From Athripsodes cinereus (lineage: Eukaryota > Arthropoda > Insecta > Trichoptera > Leptoceridae): DNA of 64,000 nucleotides. Each line of letters opens with the position of its first letter. Position 1 is the stretch's first letter. The position numbers and the translations under genes are program-made. The notes under the pieces were generated by a model. The model was not told where the DNA came from. It worked only from the letters and a program-made list of their open reading frames with translations, and searched no databases. This document shows positions 10,512 through 19,428 of the stretch, piece after piece. The stretch covers positions 6,386,001-6,450,000 of the forward strand of contig OX388322.1 of NCBI GenBank assembly GCA_947579605.1, in the 5' to 3' direction.

Positions 10512-10984
10512 CAGAAAGTGAAATATACTACGTGTCGTGATAATTGCGCCGTTACAACATTAAAAATTGAATATTTTTATTTGTGAGATTGAAAACAGTT
10601 AGGTTAATTATTTTTTCCATAACTAAATATTTAACATGTGAAGGGGACATTGTTTTTTTGTAGTTATTTAGTAGTGTCTATCTATTACCAAGAAATCAAC
10701 ATTTTCGAAATTTTCTACTTGTTTAGTGATGGAAATGGACAGTCAACGTATACATTTAGTAGACAAATAAATTAAATGTTGAGTATGGTCTTTATTAAAA
10801 TTAATTGTGAGTAATGTGCGTATAATAATAATAATTATGTAGGTATGTAGTACTATCACAATGATATGGATTAATTAATTAAAGTGATGATAATTAATTA
10901 AAATAATAACTTCACAGCAAAATAATATTAATTTTATTTTACGTGAGTATGTGTGTATTTCTTGGAAAAATATGTAGTTCAAAA

Positions 10985-11300
10985 AGAAGATTAGAAAGAA
11001 AATCTTAAAATGGAACTGGAAAGGATATGTTTCTAGGCGCTCTACGCAAAGTAGACAATGAAAGTTCTGGAGTCTTCGACAAAACAGGTGTTGGAAGGAT
11101 TTCTCAGGAGGACATTTTAAGTGTTAGAAGGCCTCAGTCTAGAATCTAGATGGTTTAACATCGTTGTATACAGGAAAGAAGTGAATGTAGCAAGCCCAGA
11201 ACAGAAGGAAGTGAAAAATCATGATATGTCAAAAAGGTGGAAAAAATTATTGATGAAGAAGATATGAAAGTCCAAACTATTTTACAAGTTAAATAAACGT
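10985..11300 (+). pseudogene. Decayed LINE ORF C-terminal fragment
   Basis: A conceptual read gives LKWNWKGYVSRR and then frame-broken matches to the LINE tail pattern KW.WAGHV.RR. followed by W+VLEW. Several stops and shifts interrupt it. It is similar in type to LINE-Y at 12075-12412 but too decayed to assign. Confidence 0.35.
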
Positions 11301-11794
11301 AAGTATTTTTTATTCATTCATTCATACCATTACGACATGAAGTCCAACAGATTAAATACCATAAATATGAAATAAAAAAGATTTATCGTATAAAGGAAAA
11401 ATCGAAAGGTTGATTAAATCTGAGAAATGTGCGAGTAAAAAATGCAAGTATTCAAATACGATACCATCTGTCTAATAGCTAGTAGAATAGGTATAATAAT
11501 TTGCTGAACTATCCTTGAGACGCATTCCAAACCACGCGTAATACACACAAACATACATACACACAGAGAGCATTCAATAAATTATTATATAACCAACCAT
11601 TTCTCATTATATAGGATGTTATCATAATGGAAAAAATTGAAAAACGATTTATTTAAAACACTTGTTTTCATACAATATTATCAAATTGAAATATTTTACT
11701 TACCTTTAAAAATTTTCATCGTTTGTACTTTTTTATGTTCAATTTATTTAACTTTTATATTGCCTTTTTACTAAATTGTTTAGTGTCATGCATT
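11301..11794. other. AT-rich DNA with a two-copy repeat (11337-11440)
   Basis: The segment GAAGTCCAACAGATTAA and ATACCATAAAT, followed by an AAAAAAG run, recurs at 55747-55850 as GGAGTCCAACAGGTTAAG. The repeat type is unknown. Nothing else was recognised. Confidence 0.45.
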
Positions 11795-11972
11795 TTATCC
11801 TCTTCGTGCTTATAAAAGGTAAGACATTCAGGATGGGTGGCATACCCCATCGTTAAATTAAGATGTTAAATGTCTTAAACGTGATGTTTAACGAATTTTT
11901 GTATCTTACAGGGCACTCAAAAACTAACAGGAAATAGTGGGATACCTACTCTTTTCCGGGAACTCTACGGGG
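11795..11972 (-). mobile_element. SINE-R copy
   Basis: Contains TAAGACATTCAGGATGGGTG, CCCCATCGTTAAATTAAGATG, CTTACAGGGCACTCAAAAAC and CGGGAACTCTACGGGG. The 3' hairpin and tail are missing. Confidence 0.7.
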
Positions 11973-12074
11973 ATATGGATTACCAGACTCCACTCAACAT
12001 GTTTTACATCTGCCAGCATTGAATTTACGTCGTTGAATGACTTATATTTAGATTGATTGTATAAAAGCATTGAT

Positions 12075-12412
12075 CACTCACTGCTAGCCTTCTTCTCTCC
12101 ACAGCTGGATAAAGGCCTCTTCAAAACTTTTTCACGGTTTCCTATCTCGAGCAACACGACACCACTGTTTTTCCATCATCTGGACAATATCGTCAATCCC
12201 TCTTTTTTGGGGTCTTTCTGCGCTTCTTTTGTCCATCCACGGCCTCCATTCAAGAATTCTGGAAGTCCATCTGCCATCCTCTCGTCTTACCGCATGACCA
12301 GCCCATTGCCATTTCAGCTTGGAGACTTTATCAACAACGTCGACGACTTTTGTCTTTTGTCGGATAGTTTCATTTCTTATTTTGTCTCTCAACCTGACTA
12401 GCATTGCTCACT
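12075..12412 (-). pseudogene. LINE-Y ORF C-terminus, broken
   Basis: The minus strand encodes RLRDKIRNETIRQKTKVVDV, then KLKWQWAGHAVRREDGRW, a Pol C-terminal region typical of LINEs annotated as endonuclease-reverse transcriptases. A premature TGA follows RDRKP where the intact relative at 3306-3403 reads RDRKMW. After it the frame continues KSFEEAFIQLWREEG and stops. The reverse transcriptase domain is absent by 5' truncation. No target duplication is convincing. Confidence 0.75.
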
Positions 12413-12770
12413 GAGGTTTATTTCAAATTCACATTCACATTAAAAAAAAAAATAAAAAAATATCTTTTTGGAATACGATAATACCCCGTTTCACATAGAA
12501 TAACATTTAGTAAGTGAATAACTAATTAATATAATATCTACATTTCCAGTTGTTAATTAACAACCATAGGGAGCGAATGAGAAAGATAGTTAATAGAGAG
12601 AGATAGCACCACGACATATTATGATGATATTAATATGTTTATGATGAACTCGTGAATCAAGTGAATTGGTGAATTGCATTGCATAAACATGATAAATATT
12701 AGGTATGTACATATTAAGTTATCATCATTGCAATGCAATCCATGCACTCCTAACAATGTAAAGTAGCATT
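12413..12770. other. No recognised feature
   Basis: AT-rich sequence with an A-run after 12440 and a short GAGAGAGA stretch. Nothing recognised. Confidence 0.4.
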
Positions 12771-13240
12771 CACATTGCTTCACTTTGGATGATCATCCAG
12801 AGTGTCAGGGTCAAACCTGTTCATCGAAAGTGAACACGTCTGTTCACATTTGTTCATCCTATGCTTTCACTGCCATGTCTACTTTCTCACTCATATTGTA
12901 TGCAGTTTGACGTATTTTCGTATGAAAATAATTAAACAAATTCAAAAATGAAAAATAACACTTAAAATAAATTAATATAGCTCTCGACTGCATAATAATT
13001 TTGTACATGATTCTGACATTCAATACAAATTCATAGAGAATAAAACAAATAATAAGATGAAACTTCTTTATGGTCGTTTCAGTGAAAGGACCTTTCATCA
13101 AAATTATGACGAGTGGTAATCTCTTTCCTCCGTCATCGCTAGTGATCACTATTGATGAAACGCCTGTTCACACTTGTTCATCTTGGAGGATCATCCGGAG
13201 TGATCACTGAAAGTGAACGTATGTGAACGACCCTTAAGGT
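12771..13240. repeat. Inverted-repeat element, second copy at 24153-24345
   Basis: The left end TTCACTTTGGATGATCATCC has a complement-like partner near 13185-13225 (GGATCATCCGGAGTGATCAC then AAAGTGAACG). The interior phrase TAGTGATCACTATTGATGAA also occurs at 24238-24257, and GAGTGTCAGGGTCAAA occurs in both. It is probably a non-autonomous DNA transposon. The ends and superfamily are not resolved. Confidence 0.5.
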
Positions 13241-13425
13241 CACACGACTGGGGGTGAATTGTTAGTAGATTATTTCTTGAGATAATAGCCTGAAGATAAG
13301 ATAAAAAAACCTCTTATAATCTGGCTCACGATTAATCTTGTAGGAGAAATCAATAGAATTATACAGGTTTTTCGTTTCAAAAAATAATGCAATTTATTTT
13401 CCACAAGGTAAAAAAAGACATTATT

Positions 13426-13640
13426 TCGTGGACCACCCGGTATAGAATTGGACGTCTCCTACTTTTTCTGTAACTTTACGAGTATCCTGTTAAAGGCAGG
13501 TATTATTAAATTCAGTGAGGAGGTTTGCCACCCATCCTGAATGTATTAATTTTGTATTGGCAGGGAGAGGATAGCTTGCATGTTTATTCCATGCGGCTAG
13601 TCTGCTAGCTACCTCATTTGCTGGATATGCTGTGATGGGA
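13426..13640 (+). mobile_element. SINE-R near-full copy
   Basis: Sense-oriented copy with CGTGGACCACCCGGTA at the 5' end, CGAGTATCCTGTTAAAGGCAG, CCACCCATCCTGAATGT, CTTGCATGTTTATTCCATGC, and TGGATATGCTGTGATGGGATAG at the 3' end (shortened here). The LINE-X-like 3' hairpin is partly mutated. Confidence 0.75.
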
Positions 13641-13687
13641 TAGTAGCCAAAAGTCGACTTCAATCACTACGTATGTATGTATAGTTT

Positions 13688-13735
13688 CTCTTCTTTATCT
13701 TGTATCTATCCACCGTTGGATACAGGCCTCTTTAA
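13688..13735 (-). pseudogene. LINE-Y tail fragment
   Basis: TCTATCCACCGTTGGATACA then GGCCTCTTTAA resembles the extreme C-terminal codons of LINE-Y in antisense, next to a TATGTATGTA tail. It is only about 45 bp. Confidence 0.4.
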
Positions 13736-14685
13736 GAGCATGTTATATAATTTATAGTTTATTTATGAATTTTAACTTTACCATCTTATTTCACATAAAA
13801 AAAGTAGCTCAATTAAGAAAAAAATAGAAGTGGATTATTTCCTACGTGTATTCCTTTCATTTTCACTTCCAATTTACTCCATTTTCACGATACAATCATT
13901 TTGAGAAGTATAAGGGTGTTTGGGCTGTATCTGATTCTTTTTTTTAATATCAATTAATAAATATTGAAAATAGAAAATAAACACATGGTAAAGTGGCGGG
14001 AAGCTACGTTGTGTTACGTTCCACACTACGACAACAATTTCTATAGTAAATTCATTATCACGATGGAAAAAGACAACAGAAAATATTATCTAGGTACAAT
14101 TAGAATGAAACTATCATTGTTATTTTTACCTTTTACCACACACAAACACTTTATTAATAATGTAGGTTAATGTGCTTTAATTAGAAGTTGTAACTTTCCT
14201 AACATATGAAATATAAAAAAAATAAGAGAATAAAGTTTTATCATAATTGACCTTAATATTCATCGTCCAATTATGGCAATAAATTTGTGCTGAAGATGTA
14301 AATTATGCGAGGAATTTAATATAAAAAATATTCTTATATAAAGTGTGTTTCAACTATGCTTAAATTTTTCAGTTGGTAGGTATATCCAAAAATTAAAATA
14401 TTTTGAAGTGATATCTAAAGCGAAGTACATAGTTATTACACAGTCTTGCAGATTGACTGGGAGATTAAGGAAGTTTGTGTTCATTTTGTTATGTACTCGT
14501 ATAATGTGACATTCTGGTTTTACAAATTAAGGGATACATTTCTTGGCCAGTTGACTGCGCCAGTGATCAGTTCATATAGGTCCTTCCAACCGAGTTCAAA
14601 GCCATACAGGGACCTTCCATGTTGTGTTTCATTGTCTAGCAGAAACCAAATTCACTAAATGTTAATTATAATACAAACAAAATTT
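13736..14685. other. No recognised feature
   Basis: AT-rich sequence. The 68- and 70-codon frames at 13964-14170 and 14446-14658 have no domain or splice support. Confidence 0.45.
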
Positions 14686-14896
14686 ATTAATTATAAATAA
14701 ACCACTTATTTATAGTATATCCACTGTGACTTTTTATTGAACGCGAGTCGGTTTTCAAGAGCTTCCGCTCTCATCATCAGCAAAGCCAGCTTTTCGCCAG
14801 CCTGATGATGAGAGCGGAAACTCTTGAAATCCGGCTCGCGTTCAATAAAAAGTCACAGTGGATATACTATAAATAAGTGATTTATTTATAATTAAT
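14686..14896. mobile_element. 95-nt palindrome of Penelope-like ends
   Basis: Two 95-nt arms (14686-14780 and 14802-14896) are near-perfect reverse complements around a 21-nt loop. Each inward end reads CTGATGATGAGAGCGGAA, then a CTCTT stem strand and GAAA. That is the arrangement CUGAUGA, stem, GAA of a hammerhead core with one extra base. The arms continue to CGCGTTCAATAAAAAGTCAC. Penelope-like retroelements are known to end in inverted terminal units that carry hammerhead motifs, so I read this as a head-to-head pair of such ends. No reverse transcriptase or GIY-YIG ORF is nearby. Confidence 0.6.
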
Positions 14897-15798
14897 CCAA
14901 CATGAATTTTCACCAAGAACCGTCGGTTGAAAATATCAACTTTAACTAAATTTATAACAATTTTTGCAAAATGTCATCAGTAGATTTCATTAGAGAATCA
15001 TAAAACCAATGAACAACATTCATTAGAGAGTTATAAAACTAGAAACAGTTATACACAAAGTTGGGATTTGACGCTCCTTTCTGAGTGATTTCATGTCATT
15101 TGAGTTTATCTTTTTCTATGATTCTGAATCTGACAATGATGTCACAGTAATTTTGATTTGCTTTACGCAACACTATTATAGGTCTGAATGTTTATTAAAT
15201 AAAAAGTTAACAATAACCGAGATATGTATATTACAAAAACACTTGCAAGGATTTGTATAAAAAAAGTTTTGATTTAATTAAAATTTCATATTTCTTTCAT
15301 ATTGAAAGTTTACAAAATTGAAGCCTCACAAAGTCAATGGCAATACAATAATCAACTTTTTAAAGTTTCAAGGAAACAAGAATTAGATGTTGAAACATTA
15401 TTTACTGATAAACAAGGACAATTTGAAATTGCAACGTGAAGCCATGGATCAATTTTTGGTTTACAGAGAGCTATTAATTAATACAAATTAGCATACTTTG
15501 ATTTCTACTCAAATCTATACTTAATATATTGCTTGAAGTCAAAATACCCAATTTTGTTTAATTCATATATAATACTGACCAACTGTTTATCTCAATATTA
15601 CCGATAAAAGTCACATTGTAAGTATAGAAACATATTTTTAAGAACATATTGTTACAACACGAAATGTAGTAGATTTAGTTTGACAATGACTTTGTAAGTC
15701 GAAACCAGGTTACTACACCTATTATTTAAAACAGTAAAACTCAAACAGTTTGTTTATTCCATAGATCTATTTTTGATAAAAGATATTGAGGTACTTAC
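14897..15798. other. Probable intron DNA, nothing recognised
   Basis: Lies just downstream (minus strand) of the splice donor at 15797-15798, so it is presumably intron. No further exon or repeat copy was recognised in the 900 bp. Confidence 0.4.
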
Positions 15799-16143
15799 CA
15801 GAGCTATGAGGTGAACTATTGGATGAGCCGTATCCATCGTCTAAGCCAGGAGTAGAAGTAGAACCTTGACTGCAACCTCCAGGAGTTCCATGACTGACTA
15901 AAGCAGTAGTTCCAACATTTGTTGAAGAGTTATTATTATTGGTTAACTCATTTTGTCCATTCTGGGTGGAGTTGTTTTTGGTCACAGCATTCTGTTCTTG
16001 TGGGTTAGAAGTCTGATTTGGAATAACTGTGATGGTAGTGTTTGTATTTTCATTTTTATTGTTTCTGGAAGCTGAGTTTACCATCGATATTTTTCCACTT
16101 GTCTTTGTTGAAATGCCTGCCACTCTCAATGTGCCATCAACAA
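15799..16143 (-). CDS. Internal exon, Asn/Ser/Thr-rich disordered protein (unidentified)
   Basis: A 345-bp open exon. On the minus strand the acceptor is TTTTTTACAG just before 16143 and the donor is CTCTG then GTAAGTACC at 15798. Entry and exit are both phase 1. The translation starts VDGTLRVAGIST and becomes a low-complexity region rich in N, S and T (for example NNNNSSTNVGTT). It ends GYGSSNSSPHSSG. No folded domain is visible, and I do not recognise the protein. The exon joins in frame to the one at 16479-16691 across a 335-bp intron, giving IFDG-V-VDGT at the junction. Disordered polar tracts like this are common in regulatory proteins, but no function is assigned. Neither gene end is in view, and exon 115 codons long has no internal stop. 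Confidence 0.75.
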
Positions 16144-16478
16144 CTGTAAAAAATCAAAGTGTATAAAGTTGAACTTTTCTCAAATCACTCAGTCATTACG
16201 GGTGCTTTTCCAGAAAATAAGTTGAACTTTTGCCCAAAATCACAAATAGTGATACAATAATAATGAGTGCTTTGAAAAATAAACTACCTACTCCGATAAA
16301 TAATATTTTTACAATGTATTTCGGAAGATGATAAATAAAATCGATTGTGATTGAAAATATTCTTTGAAAAAGTTTAGCAATTAACATTAACATCATGTAA
16401 GTTTTTGGGGCTGACAATTTCTGAAAGCGTCTTGATAGGCAATTTATTACATAGTTATTTATGTCGTCAGATTCTTAC
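16144..16478 (-). other. Phase-1 intron between the two exons
   Basis: A GT-AG intron of 335 bp on the minus strand. It begins GTAAGAATC at 16478 and ends TTTTTTACAG at 16144. Codon splitting is consistent (G from the upstream exon plus TT gives Val). The 73-codon frame inside it (16196-16417) is a hydrophobic chance frame. Confidence 0.75.
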
Positions 16479-16691
16479 CTCCATCAAAAATATTTGGCAG
16501 AAGAGATAGTTTAGGTCTTGTATCTTTCCCTTTGCTGACCAACAGAATCTTAGCTTGCGTACTTGGAGGATCATATTTGTTGGATGATAACCTCGGAGTC
16601 ACGACTGGAAGAGATCTACTTCTTCTATCTACTACAGGTTCGGAGAATTCATTGGACGCGTCTTCGGCGCCAACACCTTGTTCTCGAAGAC
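16479..16691 (-). CDS. Internal exon with RSRSLP motif (same unidentified gene)
   Basis: A 213-bp exon (71 codons). It is preceded by a polypyrimidine acceptor, CTTCTTCTTCCACAG, and followed by GATGGAG then GTAAGAATC. Both borders are phase 1, so it is a symmetric exon like its downstream neighbour. The translation reads LREQGVGAEDASNEFSEP, then VVDRRSRSLPVVTPRL, and later KLSLLPNIFDG. RSRSLP fits the 14-3-3 mode-1 consensus R-S-x-S-x-P if the serine is phosphorylated, which is an inference. The upstream exon should lie beyond 16691 on the plus scale. It was not recognised in this window. Confidence 0.75.
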
Positions 16692-17534
16692 CTGTGGAAG
16701 AAGAAGCAAAGCTGAATAACATTTCAAAAGCAATGGAGAATCCTAAGTAAACATTTTTGTGGGGCAATACAGTTTTTTTCATGATCTGTCTTTATAATAA
16801 AAATATCCTTTTATAAAAATAATATATTTCTGATTTAGTTACATAGCAGATGAACCTCTAGGACCCCGGAATGGAGATCATGGAGAAACGAGAGAAGCAT
16901 AAGAATACCTCAAAAGATATGATCGAAGTGTAAGAAAAGGAGTGTATTCCTGTTGCCTGTGACAGTAAAGAAATAGAAAGCTTAGAAGAGAGAGAGAGAG
17001 CGGTGGAGAGATGAGGGTTGGCAAAAAGTAATTAAGTATGTATATTTCACTAACCACCGATAAATTCGCAATTTGAAAGATAACTTTTTCTCCATTGTAA
17101 TTATTCTGAGCTACGTAGCAGTGTTATAATATAACGCCAATCATTCATTTAAAAGTATTTATGATTAGTATTGCGTTTGTTTACACACTGTGAGTGACTG
17201 CATTCATCTTGATTTGAGTGCAAAGTAATTAGGATGACAACAGGGCTAATTACTACATCGCGTCACAATATTATGTACTTGCTATTAGGTACACCCATTG
17301 CATATTGTTACACAACACAGGTTCCAGAACAATACTCTTTAATGGACCCATTTTACACAGTACAACTTTGTGTGTTTCAAGTTTTAACACATTTGCCAGG
17401 TTTCCTGTTACAGCAACTCTTAAATGAAATGGCTTGTCTTAAGAATACTGTTGGAGCCTTGGCTTCAAAAATTTATGAAAGTTTGATAGCGTTATGTCGT
17501 CCAAAAATATTGACCGGTTATATGTTCGAGTTTA
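16692..17534. other. Probable intron DNA, nothing recognised
   Basis: Upstream (minus strand) of the exon acceptor, so presumably intron. It contains a GAGAGAGAGA run near 16990. The 104-codon plus frame at 17234-17548 runs into a SINE-S and has no domain. Confidence 0.4.
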
Positions 17535-17730
17535 GAGTTTGTCGGTAGCCTGGAGGAAGAGTTTCGGCCTCGTGAACAGGGGGTCCGTGATTCGATCCCA
17601 GGTGCCTGCCGGCAAACTCCCCTTTCACGACATATGCTTTTAGCTTACTGTGAAAGGTGTGTAAGGTTGTATTTGGATGTATAACAAAAACCTAGATATA
17701 TGTTTTTTTAATGTATTTAAAAAAAAAAGT
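17535..17730 (+). mobile_element. SINE-S copy (tRNA-derived)
   Basis: The head GTCGGTAGCCTGGAGGAAGA has A-box character and TGATTCGATCCCAGG is a B-box. The body ACTCCCCTTTCACGACA, CTTACTGTGAAAGG and TTGTATTTGG follows, then AGATATATG and an A-rich tail. It shares head, body and tail with copies at 60536, 62035, 63449, 46717 and 52845. It lies in the putative intron of the 16-kb gene. Confidence 0.85.
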
Positions 17731-18000
17731 AATTTACGTAGAAAAATATCCTTGCTTAGATTTTTTGGGCATATACGTTACTTCTGTTCCACTTTTTTAT
17801 ATGTTTTAATTTGGCATCTATGTAAAGGGGAGTTTGAGTGACTGGCAGAAAAAAACCTTAAAACAATCCCGGACAAGAGCGTTAGTTAATTTCATTATTG
17901 AAAAAAGTTATGTTCACAGATACATTGCGATCCAGAGAGGATTGTTGAAGGGGTAAAGCAGTAAGTTCTGATGCATTGGTTTGATTGTATCTATAGGAGT

Positions 18001-18150
18001 AATAATAATAATAATAATAAACTTTATTGTACAAAATATAATATATGGATACAAATAATAAGGTTACATGGTATAAACGAATAATTTTGCACAATGGGCG
18101 AGTTTATCGCAGGGACGCGATATCTTCCAACTAACCCAACAGTACCCAGG
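18001..18150 (-). mobile_element. LINE-V 3' end with (TAA)n tail
   Basis: In plus reading: TAATAATAATAA, ACTTTATTGTACAAA, then GGGCGAGTTTATCGCAGG, GACGCGATATCTTCC and AACTAACCC. The last block is the conserved LINE-V signature also seen at 31346, 38915, 39873, 58378 and 61190. It is a 3' UTR fragment only. Confidence 0.6.
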
Positions 18151-19428
18151 AGTACTGTCCAGGAATTTCATAATAGAAGGGATTTAGTAGAAATATGTGA
18201 TTTGCATAATAATTACAATTGGACTATGATACGTACAATGTAATTGTATGTATCATGATAGCATACTCTTTATTCCATGAACAATAATCCCAATTATCAA
18301 TTTATTCGGTTCATTCTATCTATTCGATATTTCATAAAAAAAATGTTGGTCACATGATAGATAAATCGGGAAGATCTTGTTTTGCATTCAAAAGTTCTTC
18401 TTTTCTCTTCTGCTTACTCCATATTCAAGGGTCACAATTTTTTTTAAAGTTAAACCATTCTTATGACAATGACATTTGAGCGCTACAAATTCCTGAAACA
18501 CGGTATCTCTGTTGGCACAAAATAGTTCCGAATAGAAGATATGTACAACTTCGTTTGATGGCAAGGATATGAAGTTTTGACTATTGGCTACCTATCTTTT
18601 GAGAGATGCTTTGATGAAAAAAATAGATAGATAAGGAATTCAAGTCATGCCATCGGTGATGGTGAAGAGTGAAGTCATCAATTTGTCTCTAAGAGTGCTT
18701 GTATAATTTTTGGTACTCTTGGTGTATTCTGCGTGGGAATATACAGGAAATTTTCCAATTCGTCTTTGTAAGAAAGATTGAAGGACGACGTTGTCCCAGT
18801 AGAAGCTAAATTTGATGGTTATGCAACGTAGATGATAGGACTGGAATGAAAGGGTGTGGAAGAACTCTTCAGGGAGGAAGGCCTTTGTAAGAGTGATTGC
18901 TGACGTATGGCAAACCTAACATGGCATGAAAAGAAGCAGTAGAGGCACATTTAGGGCGAATGGGGAATAATTAAGGAGAATGTTTGGGAATTTATTTCTA
19001 ATTAAACCAGGCAGTCTATACAAAGTTGGATTGGCACTACACACTATGATAATATGTGTTTATATGTGGTGACCTAGTGATAAGTATTAGAGTCATATTA
19101 TATACAAATGGCTTTTAAATTAAGCATTTTCATACGCATCAAAATCATCAAGTGTAATAATAATAATTATTAAAACATTAATACAATACAAATAGATAGT
19201 TTGTTTGTTACTGCGCATATTTTTTCCTACAGAGGTCTGATATGGAATGGCATGTTCAGTTTAACAGTTCTTGGGTTTGGCTTAGAGCATGGTATGTGCT
19301 TGTGGAGAGGAACAAAACACTGGGCACCTCCTGACATGTCCAATGGCCCCCAGACAGTTTAACAGTTAGTTTACGTTAAAATTCCCGTGTACTCATATAA
19401 CTTATCAAAAATAAATTTGATTGCTGTC
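18151..19428. other. No recognised gene; possible decayed coding remnant 18780-18960
   Basis: A stretch near 18850 can be read as GVEELFREEG, which hints at a decayed LINE tail, but frames are broken and I would not assign it. The rest is AT-rich without recognised features. Confidence 0.35.

Larger units (their letters stand above)
10020..10740. mobile_element. Foldback-F copy 2, carrying a nested MITE
   Basis: The left end CAGTTCCATAACTCAACAAG and right-end complement CTACTTGTTTAGTGATGGAA match foldback-F copy 1 at 585-1313. The inner block GCTTTAAAAACACAACA is also shared. Compared with copy 1, this copy is interrupted by MITE-G at about 10117-10511, which itself is interrupted by a LINE 3' end. 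Confidence 0.7.

Noticed and set aside
12040..12420. Target duplication around LINE-Y (AGCATTG on both sides)
   Set aside because: The words are similar but not adjacent to the element's ends, and TCACT is part of the tail; not convincing.
16196..16417. 73-codon hydrophobic minus-strand frame
   Set aside because: Lies inside the phase-consistent intron of the 16-kb gene.
17234..17548. 104-codon plus-strand frame as a host gene
   Set aside because: Its end lies in a SINE-S and there is no homology or splice evidence.
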